From Constrictibacter sp. MBR-5 (GTDB taxonomy: Bacteria > Pseudomonadota > Alphaproteobacteria > JAJUGE01): 64,000 bases of DNA. Of this stretch, positions 19,148 to 28,181 are shown in pieces (position 1 is the stretch's first letter; the number at the start of each line of letters is the position of its first letter). The stretch spans positions 87,400 to 151,399 of the forward strand of contig NZ_JBEPTK010000013.1 of assembly GCF_040549485.1 (NCBI RefSeq), given 5' to 3'. Below the pieces are notes generated by a model that was given only the letters and a program-made list of their open reading frames with translations, did no database searches and was not told where the DNA came from. The position numbers were made by a program, and so were the translations under genes.

Positions 19148-19688
19148 TCAAGCGCGAACGTAGGTCGACCTGACCACGTCCTCGCCGACGCGATCGACGG
19201 ATACGAGGCGGAGGGGTGGCCGCTGCCCGGCGAAGAACGGCGTGCCAAGACCGAGCACGACGGGGTGGAAATAGAGCCGATATTCGTCGACGAGACCGAG
19301 CGCGGTCAGGCTGCCCGCCAGGTTCGGCCCGGAAACGGCGATCCCCCCGCCGAGCCGAGCCGAGCCGAGCCTTCAGGCCGCGTATCACCGCCGCGACGTC
19401 GTCCGCGACGAGCGTGGCGTTGGGGCCGACGGACTTCAGGGAGCGCGAGACCACCCATTTCGGTTGCCGCCGCCACGCCGCCGCGAACGCCCACTGCTCT
19501 GTGCTCCACTCGGGCCGGTCTTCGTCCCAGTAGCGCATGATCTCGTACATGCGGCGACCGTAGACGCTGCCCGTCAGGCCGCCCACCTGCTCTGTCCAAT
19601 GACCAAAGAGCGCGGGGCCCGTGGACATGCCCTCATGGTCCACATAGCCGTCCAGCGACAGGTTCATTCCGAAGACGAGCTTCGCCAT
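19148..19688 (-). pseudogene. dihydrofolate reductase-family (RibD C-terminal domain) protein, frameshifted
   Basis: From MAKLVFGMNLSLDGYVD the frame encodes a RibD-C/DHFR-like protein through SLKSVGPNATLVADDVAAVI, then loses the frame inside a pentanucleotide run. In a second frame the gene resumes at GGGIAVSGPNLAGSLTALGL and continues to VGEDVVRSTYVRA and a stop at 19148. The total span is 541 bases, one more than a multiple of three. Four CGAGC copies lie at the break; two or five copies would restore one continuous frame, and the two-copy form gives about 176 residues, the usual family length. A sequencing error is possible. Confidence 0.8.
19351..19370. repeat. (CGAGC)x4 pentanucleotide tract inside the DHFR-like gene
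   Basis: Four perfect tandem CGAGC units lie exactly at the reading-frame break of the dihydrofolate reductase-like gene. Gain or loss of units of 5 bases changes the frame, so replication slippage is the likely cause of the lesion. Confidence 0.9.
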
Positions 19689-20038
19689 CCTGCAACACCA
19701 CCCTCATGCGCCTTGGAACGTCCGCTGCCGGACAGGATCGAAGCCCTCTTCCACGCCCGGTACGGAGGCGTCTGCGGGTATCGAGCGTCGGCTACGGGCA
19801 ATGCTCGGTTTCAGGTAGTCTGACCATACAGGCGAGGCCGCGCCGCGAACACCGACACGGGCGAGGGACCCCGGCCCAGCCCGTCGCGGATGCCTTCCCC
19901 CATCAGGCGAAGGTCGAACGCGCCTGCGTTCGTGCTCGACCGCCCTTCGACAGCGCTCGCGCCGCGTTCTATCGTGACCGTCCGGGGCGGTCGCGGCGGT
20001 AGCCGTGGTGCCCGGCAACGATAAGCGGAGAGCGCAGG
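19689..20038. other. intergenic spacer
   Basis: Divergent spacer between the frameshifted DHFR-like gene and the beta-hydroxyacid dehydrogenase gene. Short open frames cross it, but none has a ribosome-binding site plus family-like sequence. I see no RNA gene or repeat. Confidence 0.5.
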
Positions 20039-20950
20039 ATGGACGCATCGTCTCGGGTCGACGCGATCGGCTTCGTCGGGCTCGGCGTGATGGGCGGCGG
20101 GATGGCCGCGAACCTGATGAAGCGCGGCCGGCGGCTGGTCGTGCACGATCTCGACCCCGCAAAATGCGCACGCTTCGCCGGCATGGGCGCCACGGTCGCC
20201 GACGGTGCCATGGCCGTGGCGCGGCAGGCGGCGACGACGATCTGCATGGTCGAGACCACGGCCCAGGCCGAGGCGGTGATCGTCGGCCCGGGCGGCTTCA
20301 TCGCGGGCGCGCAGCCCGGCGACACCGTGCTGTGCATGAGCACCATCGACCCGCTCGCCGCCAAGGCGATGCACGAGCGGCTGGCGACGATGGGTGTGGC
20401 GATGCTCGACGCGCCGGTCAGCGGCGGCGAGCCGCGCGCCGTCGACGGCACGCTGTCGGTCATCGTCGGCGGCGACGCCGCCGTCGTCGAGGCCTGCCGG
20501 CCGATCTTCGATGCGGTCGGCACGCGCGTCTTCCACATGGGCGGGGTCGGCCAGGGGCTGGCCATGAAGCTGGTCAACAACATGCTGATCCAGGTCGGCA
20601 CGGTGGCGGTCGCCGAGGCGATGGTCATGGGCGCCAAGGCCGGGCTCGATCCGCAGGCGATGATCGACGTGGTGCGCGAGAGCACCGGCGCCAGCGTCGC
20701 CTTCGAGATGCGCGCCCCGCGCTACGTCTCCGGCGACTTCCGGCCGGGCGGCACCATCGACATCTCTTACAAGGACCAGGAACTGCAGACCGCCTTCGCC
20801 AAGGCGCTCGGCGTCCCGCTGTTCCTCGCCAACATCACCGAGCAGATCTACCAGATGGGCCGCGCCGCCGGCCTCGCGAAGGAGGACAGCTCGGCCCTGG
20901 TGAAGCTCTACGAAAAGATGGCCGGCGTGCAGCTCGGCCCTCGGGACTGA
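20039..20950 (+). CDS. NAD(P)-dependent beta-hydroxyacid dehydrogenase (3-hydroxyisobutyrate dehydrogenase-like)
   Basis: A 303-residue member of the 3-hydroxyisobutyrate/tartronate-semialdehyde reductase family. The N-terminal signature IGFVGLGVMGGGMAANLMK binds the dinucleotide, DAPVSGGEPRA is the substrate-binding motif, and the catalytic lysine lies in GLAMKLVNNM. VVHDLDPAK after the second strand leaves the NAD/NADP choice open. It is followed 26 bases later by an FAD oxidoreductase gene, and the two are likely cotranscribed. Confidence 0.92.
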   Translation: MDASSRVDAIGFVGLGVMGGGMAANLMKRGRRLVVHDLDPAKCARFAGMGATVADGAMAVARQAATTICMVETTAQAEAVIVGPGGFIAGAQPGDTVLCMSTIDPLAAKAMHERLATMGVAMLDAPVSGGEPRAVDGTLSVIVGGDAAVVEACRPIFDAVGTRVFHMGGVGQGLAMKLVNNMLIQVGTVAVAEAMVMGAKAGLDPQAMIDVVRESTGASVAFEMRAPRYVSGDFRPGGTIDISYKDQELQTAFAKALGVPLFLANITEQIYQMGRAAGLAKEDSSALVKLYEKMAGVQLGPRD

Positions 20951-20976
20951 CCGGGGCGGGAAGGGGAGGCGATCCG

Positions 20977-22395
20977 ATGAGCGACGACAATGCCGAGCGC
21001 ATCGCCCGCGACGGGGTGTTCGATGCGGGCCGTACCGTGCAGCGGCGCGACCGCGGCGGCCTGGGCACGCTGCGCGAGCCGGCGCGCGAGATCCCGATCT
21101 TCGCCACCACCGACGTGCTGGTGGTCGGCGGCGGGCCGGCCGGCACGACGGCGGCGATCGCCGCCGCGCGGCTCGGCGCCGACGTGATCCTGGCGGAGCG
21201 CTACAACCATCTCGGCGGCCTGTCGACCGGCGGCCTGGTGATCTGGATCGACCGCATGTCCGGCTGGGACGGCGACCACCTGATCCGCGGCCTCGCCGAG
21301 GAGCTGATCGACCGGCTGCCGCGCGACGCGATCCGCGGCCCCTCGCGCAGCCTTTGGGGCTCGCGCGAGGAGGACGCGGTGGCCGCCTGGGCGCCGCGCG
21401 CCTCGGCGCATCACGGCGTCGTCACCTGGGCGCCGATGATCGACCCGGAATGGCTGAAGCTCGTCTCGCTCGACATGGTGACCGACGCCGGGGTCGAGCT
21501 GCTGCTGCACAGCTGGGTCGTCGCCCCTCTGGTGGAGGACGGCCGGGCCACCGGCGTCATCCTGGAATCGAAGCAGGGCCGCGTGGCGGTGCGCGCCCGC
21601 GTCGTGATCGACACCACCGGCGACGGCGACATGTTCGCGGCGGCCGGCGAGGATGCCGAGGGCGACATCGACACCGACACCATCCATCACTGCGCCAACA
21701 CCGCCTCGCTGCTGGCCGGCGTCGACAGCGACCGCTGGCTCGCCTTCCGCACCGGCGATCCGGCGGCGTTCAAGGAGTTCATGCGCCGCGGGCGCGAGAG
21801 CGTGCGCCATTTCATCCTGCCGATGACCGGCTGGCGCGACGACGTGATCGTCTTCATGGGGCCGCGCTTCGCCGGCTTCGACGTGCTGAAGATCGACGAC
21901 CTGACGGCGCTCGAACTGCTGTCGCGGCAGAGCGTCGTCGACCTGCTGAACTTCTACCGCGCCAACGCGCCGGGGTTCGAGAAGGCCTGGATCATGCTGA
22001 CCGGGCCGCAGCTCGGCGCCCGGCACAGCCGCCGCCTCGTCGGCGTGAAGCGGATGACCGGGCCGGAGACGAAGTCGGGCCAGATCCTCGACGACGAGAT
22101 CGGCGTCAGCCCCAGCCTCGGGCCGAACCTGCCGGCGGTGTCGGTGCCCTACGGCGCGCTGCTGCCGCGCCGCACCGACAATCTCCTGGTCGCCGGGCGG
22201 CACATCTCGACCGACGCCCAGACGCACAGCTTCATGCGCGAGATCCCGCAATGCTGGCTGACCGGCCACGCGGCGGGCGTCGCCGCGGCGCTCAGTGTCC
22301 AGGCGGGCGTCGCGCCGCGCAATCTGCCCGTGGCCGACCTGCAGGCGAAGCTCGCCGCCCAGGGCGCCTATCTGCGGACGGCCGCGACCACCTGA
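20977..22395 (+). CDS. FAD-dependent oxidoreductase (FAD-dependent oxidoreductase 2-like)
   Basis: A 472-residue flavoprotein. The Rossmann FAD motif is TDVLVVGGGPAGTTAAIAAA with ILAERYNHLGG as the ribose-binding acid, VVIDTTGDGDMFAAAGEDAE in the middle, and NLLVAGRHISTDAQTHSFMR near the end as the second FAD contact. This ordering is that of the FAD_oxidored family (related to GidA-like and thiazole-type enzymes) found with sugar or lactone oxidation genes. The start at MSDDNAER follows GGGGAGG. It converges on the M81 peptidase gene with a 7-base gap. Confidence 0.88.
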   Translation: MSDDNAERIARDGVFDAGRTVQRRDRGGLGTLREPAREIPIFATTDVLVVGGGPAGTTAAIAAARLGADVILAERYNHLGGLSTGGLVIWIDRMSGWDGDHLIRGLAEELIDRLPRDAIRGPSRSLWGSREEDAVAAWAPRASAHHGVVTWAPMIDPEWLKLVSLDMVTDAGVELLLHSWVVAPLVEDGRATGVILESKQGRVAVRARVVIDTTGDGDMFAAAGEDAEGDIDTDTIHHCANTASLLAGVDSDRWLAFRTGDPAAFKEFMRRGRESVRHFILPMTGWRDDVIVFMGPRFAGFDVLKIDDLTALELLSRQSVVDLLNFYRANAPGFEKAWIMLTGPQLGARHSRRLVGVKRMTGPETKSGQILDDEIGVSPSLGPNLPAVSVPYGALLPRRTDNLLVAGRHISTDAQTHSFMREIPQCWLTGHAAGVAAALSVQAGVAPRNLPVADLQAKLAAQGAYLRTAATT

Positions 22396-22402
22396 CGCCC
22401 CG

Positions 22403-23932
22403 TTACGGCCAGCGCGCCTCCGCGTCGATCGGCAGGACCGGCCGCGGCAGGTGCCGCCAGTCGAAGCGCGACAGGATCGGCGAGGTCAGGCCGGGGCAGT
22501 CGACCTCGACGATGCGGGCGTGGTCGAAGAATTCGTCGAAGCCGCCGCGGAAATGGCCGCGCGACTTGACCACCACCGACCGTGCCGCGCCGACGTCCAG
22601 CCCCAGATGCTCGAAGAAGGCGGGGTCGGCGCACTGGGTGCGGATCGAGATCACCACCACGGTGATGCCGCCCAGCCGGATCGCCGCGGTCTGCCCCAGC
22701 GTCATCGCCGTGCCGGCGAAGATCCCGCGCCGGCCCGTCACCCTGCCGTCCGACAGTGCGACGACCTCGGCCTCGGCCTTGAACGGCTTGGAAAAGGGAT
22801 CGGCCGCATCGACGCTGCGGTTGAAGCGCGCCGTGAACCGCGCTCCGTGGCCAAGCCCGTGCGCTTCCGCCGCGAGTTCGGGGTCGTGGATCACGCCGAC
22901 CAGGCAGTCCTGCACGCCCGCGCGATGGAAGGCCTCCAGGATCCACATCGTGTTGCCGCGCCCGCCGCCGCCCGGATTGTCGGCGACATCGGCGAAGGCC
23001 AGCTTCGCCGTGCCGTCGCGCGCCTTCGCCACCGCGTCGTCCAGCGGTGTCAGGTTCGCCACGAACCGGTCGCGCCGCGCCCACGCCGCCTGCGCCAGCG
23101 TGTCGGCCAGCGCGTCAGCCGCCGCCTGCTCGGTCGCGGTGACGATCGCCGTCATGCCGTTGAACGGCGTGTCGCCATAGGCGAAGCCGCCCATCACCGA
23201 CACGTTGCAGATGCGCGCGTCGTTCGCCTGCAACTCCTGGCCCAGGTCGATCACCTCGGCATAGGGGCCGTGCGCCGTCAGCATCGACACGGTGGGGGCG
23301 ACGATCGGCAGGCGGCGGTGCGCGCGGAAGAAGCGCTCGCCCGCCATCAGGCGGCGCAGCAGGCCGGCACTCTCGGCACCGCGCTCGCGCATGTCGAGAT
23401 GCGGGTTGGTGCGGTAGCCGACGAAGGCGTCGGTCAGCGCCACCATCCGGTCCGACACGTTGGCGTGCAGGTCGTAGGAGCAGACGAGCGGCACCGCGCC
23501 GCAGACCTCGCGGATCATCGCCTGGATCGTGCCTTCCGGGTCCAGGTCGCCGGTCGTCAGCCCGGCGCCGTGCAGGACGCAGTAGATCCCGTCCAGTTCC
23601 CCCGCCGCCGCCTCCAGCCCGGCGCGCCACTGCGCCATGAAGCCGTCGAACGCGTCCTGCTCGACCGGCCCGTTCGGCTCCGCCATGGCGAGCAGGATCG
23701 GCACCGGCCGCCACGGCCCGCCTTCGTCCATCGCCGTCACGAACCCCGGCATCTCGCCCAGGGCGACGGGCGAGGCGGAGCGCGCGTCGGCGACGATCGC
23801 CGCGCCGCCGATCAGGCAGCGCGTCTCGAAGTCGCGCAGGGTCGCGACCGGGGCGAAGCGGTTGCACTCGATGGAGAAGCCCAGCAGCGCTATGCGCGGT
23901 CCCGCTGCGGCGTCCGTGTTCGCGTCGGCCAT
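22403..23932 (-). CDS. M81-family metallopeptidase (MlrC-like)
   Basis: A 509-residue protein of the M81 family, whose best known member is the microcystin-linearised-peptide hydrolase MlrC. Family motifs seen are GFSIECNRFAP at the start, YCVLHGAG, CSYDLHANVSDRM with candidate zinc ligands Asp and His, GYRTNPHLDMRERG, and the C-terminal VVVKSRGHFRGGFDEFF. Most family members lie outside microcystin degraders and probably cleave small amide substrates. The start overlaps the preceding stop by one base (TGATG), so it is coupled to the PLP lyase gene. Confidence 0.9.
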   Translation of the reverse strand: MADANTDAAAGPRIALLGFSIECNRFAPVATLRDFETRCLIGGAAIVADARSASPVALGEMPGFVTAMDEGGPWRPVPILLAMAEPNGPVEQDAFDGFMAQWRAGLEAAAGELDGIYCVLHGAGLTTGDLDPEGTIQAMIREVCGAVPLVCSYDLHANVSDRMVALTDAFVGYRTNPHLDMRERGAESAGLLRRLMAGERFFRAHRRLPIVAPTVSMLTAHGPYAEVIDLGQELQANDARICNVSVMGGFAYGDTPFNGMTAIVTATEQAAADALADTLAQAAWARRDRFVANLTPLDDAVAKARDGTAKLAFADVADNPGGGGRGNTMWILEAFHRAGVQDCLVGVIHDPELAAEAHGLGHGARFTARFNRSVDAADPFSKPFKAEAEVVALSDGRVTGRRGIFAGTAMTLGQTAAIRLGGITVVVISIRTQCADPAFFEHLGLDVGAARSVVVKSRGHFRGGFDEFFDHARIVEVDCPGLTSPILSRFDWRHLPRPVLPIDAEARWP

Positions 23933-25056
23933 CAGATCGTCACTCCCAGAAGTTCCGCGATGCGCGGCGTCGCCTTCAGCCCGGTGCCGGTCATCACCAC
24001 CACCGTCGTCTCGTCGGCGCGGATCGTCCCGGCCTCCAGCAGCCGGCCGAAGGCGGCGGCCGCCTGGGCGCAGGTCGGCTCGACATAGACGCCACTCCGC
24101 GCCAGCGACAGCAGCGCCGCCGCGATCTCCGCCTCGCTCAGCATCACGGCACCGCCGCCCGTCTCGTTCAGTACGCCGACCACCTCGCGCAGGCGGATCG
24201 GCTGCGCGATGGCGGTGCCCTCCGCGATGGTCGGCGCCACCGGCGCCGGCTCCTGCCCCAGGAAAGCGCGGGCGATCGGCGCGCAGTTGGCCGGCTGTGC
24301 GGCGAAGATGCGCGGCACTCGCACGATGGCGCCCGCCCGCCGCAATTCGTCGAAGCCGATGCCGCAGCCGAGCACGTTCGACCCCGCGCCGCATGGCACG
24401 ATCACATTGTCCGGCGCGCGGAAGCCCAGATCCTCCCACAGCTCGTAGGCCAGCGTCTTCGTGCCCTGCAGGAAGAAGGGATGCCAGTTGTGGCTGGCGT
24501 AGAAGATCCGCGCCGCCTGGCGCAGCGCCTCGTCGGCGCAGTCCTGGCGGCTGCCCGGCACCAGCTCGATCTCGGCCCCCGCCGCACGCGACTGCACCGT
24601 CTTGGCGGGCGAGGTCGCGGCCGGCACCAGGATCTTCGCCTTCATCCCGCCGGCCGCCGCATAGGCCGAGACCGCCGCCCCGCCATTGCCCGACGAATCC
24701 TCCAGCACGTGGCCGACGCCCTGGGCGCGCAGCAGCGACAGCATGACGGAGGCGCCGCGGTCCTTGAACGAGCCGGTCGGCATGAACCACTCGCACTTCA
24801 GAAGCGCCGTCGCCCCGCCGATGCGGCGCGGGATCAGCGGCGTGCAGCCCTCGCCCATGCTGATCGGGTCGTCCGGCACGAAGGGCAGGGCCGCCGCATA
24901 GCGCCAGATCGAGCGCTCGCCCGCCCGCACCGCGTCTCGGTCGATGCCGGGCAGCGGCGTCAGCAGCAGCGGCTCGCCGCCGTCGCCGCACCAGCGCGGC
25001 GCGGACAGCGGATAGGTTCTCCCTGAGGCGGGGTCGAGATAGGCGGTTTCCGTCAT
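23932..25056 (-). CDS. threonine synthase-like PLP-dependent lyase
   Basis: A 374-residue fold-type II PLP enzyme. The Schiff-base lysine is in PTGSFKDRGAS, the phosphate loop in SSGNGGAAVSAYAAA, and PCGAGSNVLGCGIG matches the cofactor-phosphate glycine loop. Overall it resembles threonine synthase and diaminopropionate/threo-hydroxyaspartate-type ammonia lyases. The N terminus, with CGDGGEP, lacks the full zinc-binding Cys set of some members. GAGGGAAAG precedes the ATG at 25056. It is divergent from the M20 hydrolase and coupled to the M81 peptidase gene, so the three may serve one nitrogen-compound pathway (inference). Confidence 0.88.
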   Translation of the reverse strand: MTETAYLDPASGRTYPLSAPRWCGDGGEPLLLTPLPGIDRDAVRAGERSIWRYAAALPFVPDDPISMGEGCTPLIPRRIGGATALLKCEWFMPTGSFKDRGASVMLSLLRAQGVGHVLEDSSGNGGAAVSAYAAAGGMKAKILVPAATSPAKTVQSRAAGAEIELVPGSRQDCADEALRQAARIFYASHNWHPFFLQGTKTLAYELWEDLGFRAPDNVIVPCGAGSNVLGCGIGFDELRRAGAIVRVPRIFAAQPANCAPIARAFLGQEPAPVAPTIAEGTAIAQPIRLREVVGVLNETGGGAVMLSEAEIAAALLSLARSGVYVEPTCAQAAAAFGRLLEAGTIRADETTVVVMTGTGLKATPRIAELLGVTI

Positions 25057-25125
25057 GCGCGGCTTTCCCTCGTGGCGCGAGCAGCTTCGCTTGACCCTCG
25101 CCGTGCCGCAAGGGAAGCTCGGCGC

Positions 25126-26232
25126 ATGTCCGAAGACAATGACGCCCTCCTGCGGCTCGCCGCCGACCTCGTCGCGATCGACAGCCGCTCCTTCGTCTCC
25201 AACCTCGCCGTCGCAGAGCGGATCGAGGCGGAGCTGCCGGGATTCGAGATCGAGCGCCTGGACTATGCCGACGCGAACGGCGTGGCCAAGCGCGTGCTGG
25301 TAGCGCACCGCGGGCCGCGCGGCGGCTACGCTCTGTCCGGGCACATGGACACGGTGCCGGACACCGGCTGGACGAACCCGCCATGGACGCCGCGGCTGGA
25401 TGGCGGCGTGCTGCACGGCCTGGGCAGCACCGACATGAAGGGCCCCGTCGCCGCCTGCATCGTCGCGGCGCGCGGCCTGCCGGCGGACGTGCCGGTCACC
25501 CTGCTGCTCACCACCGACGAGGAGACGACGAAGGAGGGCGCCCGCGCCATCGCCCAGCGCTCGCGGCTGGCGAGGTCCCTGGACTTGAAGGGCATTGTCG
25601 TGGCGGAGCCGACCGGCCTCGCCCCGGTGCGCGGCCACCGCAGCCATATCGAATACACCGCGGTCGCCACCGGCGTGCAGGCCCATTCCTCCACCGGCCA
25701 GGGCGTCAACGCCAACTGGGCGCTCATCCCGTTCCTGGCGGAGATGAAGACGATCGCCGAGCGCCTGCGCAGCGACCCGGCGCTCCAGGATCCGGGCTAC
25801 GACCCGCCCTTCAGCGACTTCAACCTGATCGTCGACAATCACGGGACGGCGGTGAACGTGACGGTCGCCAGGGCCACCGCGCGCATCAAGTTCCGCCGCA
25901 GCCGCAACGTCGACACGTCGGCCATCGAGGCGGCCGTGCACGCCGCCGCCGAGCGCGCCGGCGTCGCCCTCACCGAGAAGCGCGAGGGCACGCCGCCGGA
26001 ACTGCCGGAAGACCACCCGCTCATCCGCCACGCCGTCGCCGAGACCGGCCAGCCGGCGCGCACCGCCCCCTACGGCACCGACGCCAGCGAACTCCAGGCC
26101 GTCGCCCCCTGCGTCGTCCTCGGCCCCGGCACCATGACCACCGCCCACACCCCGCGCGAATGCGTGGCGGTGTCGGACCTGACGGATGCCGTTCCGCTGT
26201 TCCGCCGCATGCTGAGCGCGGCGCAGACATAG
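25126..26232 (+). CDS. M20-family metallo-hydrolase (ArgE/DapE/peptidase-like)
   Basis: A 368-residue M20 zinc hydrolase. The first metal histidine with its conserved Asp is in SGHMDTVPD, the bridging Asp is in GLGSTDMKGPVAA, the catalytic Glu-Glu is in TTDEETTKEGA, and further ligands lie in VVAEPTGL and, near the end, MTTAHTPRECVAVSDL. A dimerisation lid domain with HRSHIEYTAVATGVQAHSS fits acetylornithine deacetylase and succinyl-diaminopimelate desuccinylase relatives. The start at MSEDNDA follows AGGGAAG. The substrate cannot be fixed. Confidence 0.9.
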   Translation: MSEDNDALLRLAADLVAIDSRSFVSNLAVAERIEAELPGFEIERLDYADANGVAKRVLVAHRGPRGGYALSGHMDTVPDTGWTNPPWTPRLDGGVLHGLGSTDMKGPVAACIVAARGLPADVPVTLLLTTDEETTKEGARAIAQRSRLARSLDLKGIVVAEPTGLAPVRGHRSHIEYTAVATGVQAHSSTGQGVNANWALIPFLAEMKTIAERLRSDPALQDPGYDPPFSDFNLIVDNHGTAVNVTVARATARIKFRRSRNVDTSAIEAAVHAAAERAGVALTEKREGTPPELPEDHPLIRHAVAETGQPARTAPYGTDASELQAVAPCVVLGPGTMTTAHTPRECVAVSDLTDAVPLFRRMLSAAQT

Positions 26233-26278
26233 CAGGCCGCCGTCGCCGACGGCGGTCCACGCCTGCGGGGAGTGGCGG

Positions 26279-27505
26279 ATGGCCATGGACTCGCTGATCA
26301 CGGCCGCGGCCCGCGCCCTCGCAGCGGGCGACCCGCTCGGCGCCCTCAACCGGGTCGCCCTGCGCAGCGACGCGCCGGCGCTGGCCCTGCGCGGCATCGC
26401 CATGGCGCAGCTCGGCGACCTGGTGCGCGCCAAGGCGCTGCTGCGCAGTGCGGCCCGCGCCTTCGGTCCGCGCGAAGCGGTGGCGCGCGCCCGCTGTGCC
26501 GTGGCGGCGGCCGAGATCGCTCTCGTCTCGCGCGATTTGGGCTGGCCGGAAGCGGCCCTCGACGCGGCGCGCGCGACCCTGGAGGCGCATGGCGACCGCG
26601 CCAACGCCGCCCATGCGCGCTACCTCGCGGCGCGGCGCCTCCTGCTCATCGGGCGCCTCGACGCGGCCGATCGGATGCTGGCCGGCGGTACGACCGACGC
26701 GCTCCCTGCGGCTGCGATGGCGGGGCAGGTGCTGGTCGTCGCCGGGATCGCGATCCGGCGCATCCGGGCGGCGGAGGCGCGTGCAGCACTGGCGCGGGCC
26801 GCCGATGCCGCGCATGCCGCGGGCATCCCCGCCCTGATCGCCGAGGTGGATGCCGCGGCGCGCGCTTTGGACCTGCCCGCCGCGCGCCGTGTCGCACCTG
26901 GCGGCGACCGCCCGCTGCTGCTCGACGAGGTCGAGTCCCTGTTGGCCTCGCCAGCGCTCGTCGTCGACGCCTGCCGACATATGGTCCGCGAGGGGCCGGA
27001 GGCCGTGTCGCTCGGCCGGCGGCCGGTCCTGTTCGCGCTGGCGCGGGCGCTGGGCGAGGCGTGGCCGGCGGACGTGCCGCGGGCGACCCTCATCGCGCGC
27101 GCTTTCGGCGGGAAGGTGGCCGACGAATCGCACCGCGCGCGGCTCCGTGTCGAGGTCGGGCGGCTCCGCGCCGCGCTCGGGACGCTGGCCGAGGTGCATG
27201 CGACGCGGCGCGGCTTCGTGCTGCGCCCGCGTGGCACCGCCGCGGTCGTCGTGCTGGCGCCGCCCGTCGACGACCGGCATGCGGCGGTGCTGGCGCTCCT
27301 CGCCGACGACGAGGCCTGGTCCAGTTCCGCCCTCGCGCTGGCGCTCGGAACCGGCCAACGCACGGTGCAGCGCGCCCTCGACGCGCTCGCCGCGGCCGGC
27401 AAGGTACAGTCCTTCGGTCGCGGCCGGGCGCGCCGCTGGACCGTGCCGTCCGTGCCCGGATTCCCGACAGCCTTGTTACTCTCGGTCCCTCTGCCGAGCG
27501 AATAG
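26279..27505 (+). CDS. helical-repeat protein with C-terminal helix-turn-helix, probable regulator
   Basis: A 408-residue, Ala/Arg-rich protein. Residues about 1-200 are a run of amphipathic helices that look like degenerate TPRs. Residues about 240-310 (RRPVLFALARALGEAWPADV, and RVEVGRLRAALG) look like an OmpR-type winged helix. The end carries a second helix-turn-helix, ALALGTGQRTVQRALDALAA followed by AGKVQSFGRGRARRW. No enzymatic motif is present. It lies 37 bases upstream of the beta-propeller gene on the same strand and is probably its dedicated regulator; a similar two-gene arrangement occurs in other proteobacteria, but I cannot verify this here. Confidence 0.7.
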   Translation: MAMDSLITAAARALAAGDPLGALNRVALRSDAPALALRGIAMAQLGDLVRAKALLRSAARAFGPREAVARARCAVAAAEIALVSRDLGWPEAALDAARATLEAHGDRANAAHARYLAARRLLLIGRLDAADRMLAGGTTDALPAAAMAGQVLVVAGIAIRRIRAAEARAALARAADAAHAAGIPALIAEVDAAARALDLPAARRVAPGGDRPLLLDEVESLLASPALVVDACRHMVREGPEAVSLGRRPVLFALARALGEAWPADVPRATLIARAFGGKVADESHRARLRVEVGRLRAALGTLAEVHATRRGFVLRPRGTAAVVVLAPPVDDRHAAVLALLADDEAWSSSALALALGTGQRTVQRALDALAAAGKVQSFGRGRARRWTVPSVPGFPTALLLSVPLPSE

Positions 27506-27542
27506 CTTCATCGGACCGAACGACAGCAGCGGGAACAGTCAG

Positions 27543-28172
27543 ATGAAACGAACGGCAGCCGACATCGTCCGCGAGTATGGACCCTTCCCGGACGCCCCCG
27601 CCGTGCACGGCGTGGCCTTCGACGGCGCGCGCGTCTGGTTCGCGTCGGGCGACAGGCTGAACGCCTTCGACCCGGCCAGCGGCGAGACGGTGCGCACCAT
27701 CGACGTCGCCGCGGATGCGGGCACGGCCTTCGACGGGCGCCATCTCTTCCAGATCGCCGAGGACGGGATCCGCAAGATCGATCCCGAGACGGGCCGCGTG
27801 CTCGCCACCATCCCGGCGCCCGGCGGCGGCGGCGATTCCGGGCTCGCCTGGGCCGAGGGCACGCTCTGGGTCGGCCAGTATCGCGAGCGCCGGATCCACC
27901 AGGTCGACCCCGAGACCGGCGCCGTGCTGCGCACGCTCCAGTCGGACCGCTTCGTCACCGGCGTCACCTGGATCGACGGCGACCTCTGGCACGCCACCTG
28001 GGAGGCGGAGCAGAGCGACCTGCGTCGGATCGATCCCGAGACCGGTGCCGTCCGCGAGCGGATCGACATGCCGCCCGGCATCGCCGTCACCGGGCTCGAG
28101 GCCGGCGGCGACACCTTCTTCTGCGGCGGCGGCAGCAGCGGCAAGGTCAGGGCCGTCCGCCGGCCCGCATAG
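27543..28172 (+). CDS. beta-propeller (Vgb/PQQ-like repeat) protein
   Basis: A 209-residue protein without signal peptide, made of repeated four-strand blades. The repeats read as a x-x-I-D-P-E-T-G-x-V-L/R turn: NAFDPASGETVRTI, RKIDPETGRVLATI, HQVDPETGAVLRTL and RRIDPETGAVRERI, about 45 residues apart. This is the pattern of glutamine-cyclotransferase-like and streptogramin-lyase-like propellers. Five blades are visible, so it may dimerise or close with an incomplete ring. No catalytic residues are recognised. It probably forms a functional pair with the regulator upstream. Confidence 0.8.
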   Translation: MKRTAADIVREYGPFPDAPAVHGVAFDGARVWFASGDRLNAFDPASGETVRTIDVAADAGTAFDGRHLFQIAEDGIRKIDPETGRVLATIPAPGGGGDSGLAWAEGTLWVGQYRERRIHQVDPETGAVLRTLQSDRFVTGVTWIDGDLWHATWEAEQSDLRRIDPETGAVRERIDMPPGIAVTGLEAGGDTFFCGGGSSGKVRAVRRPA

Positions 28173-28181
28173 CGCCCGGCT

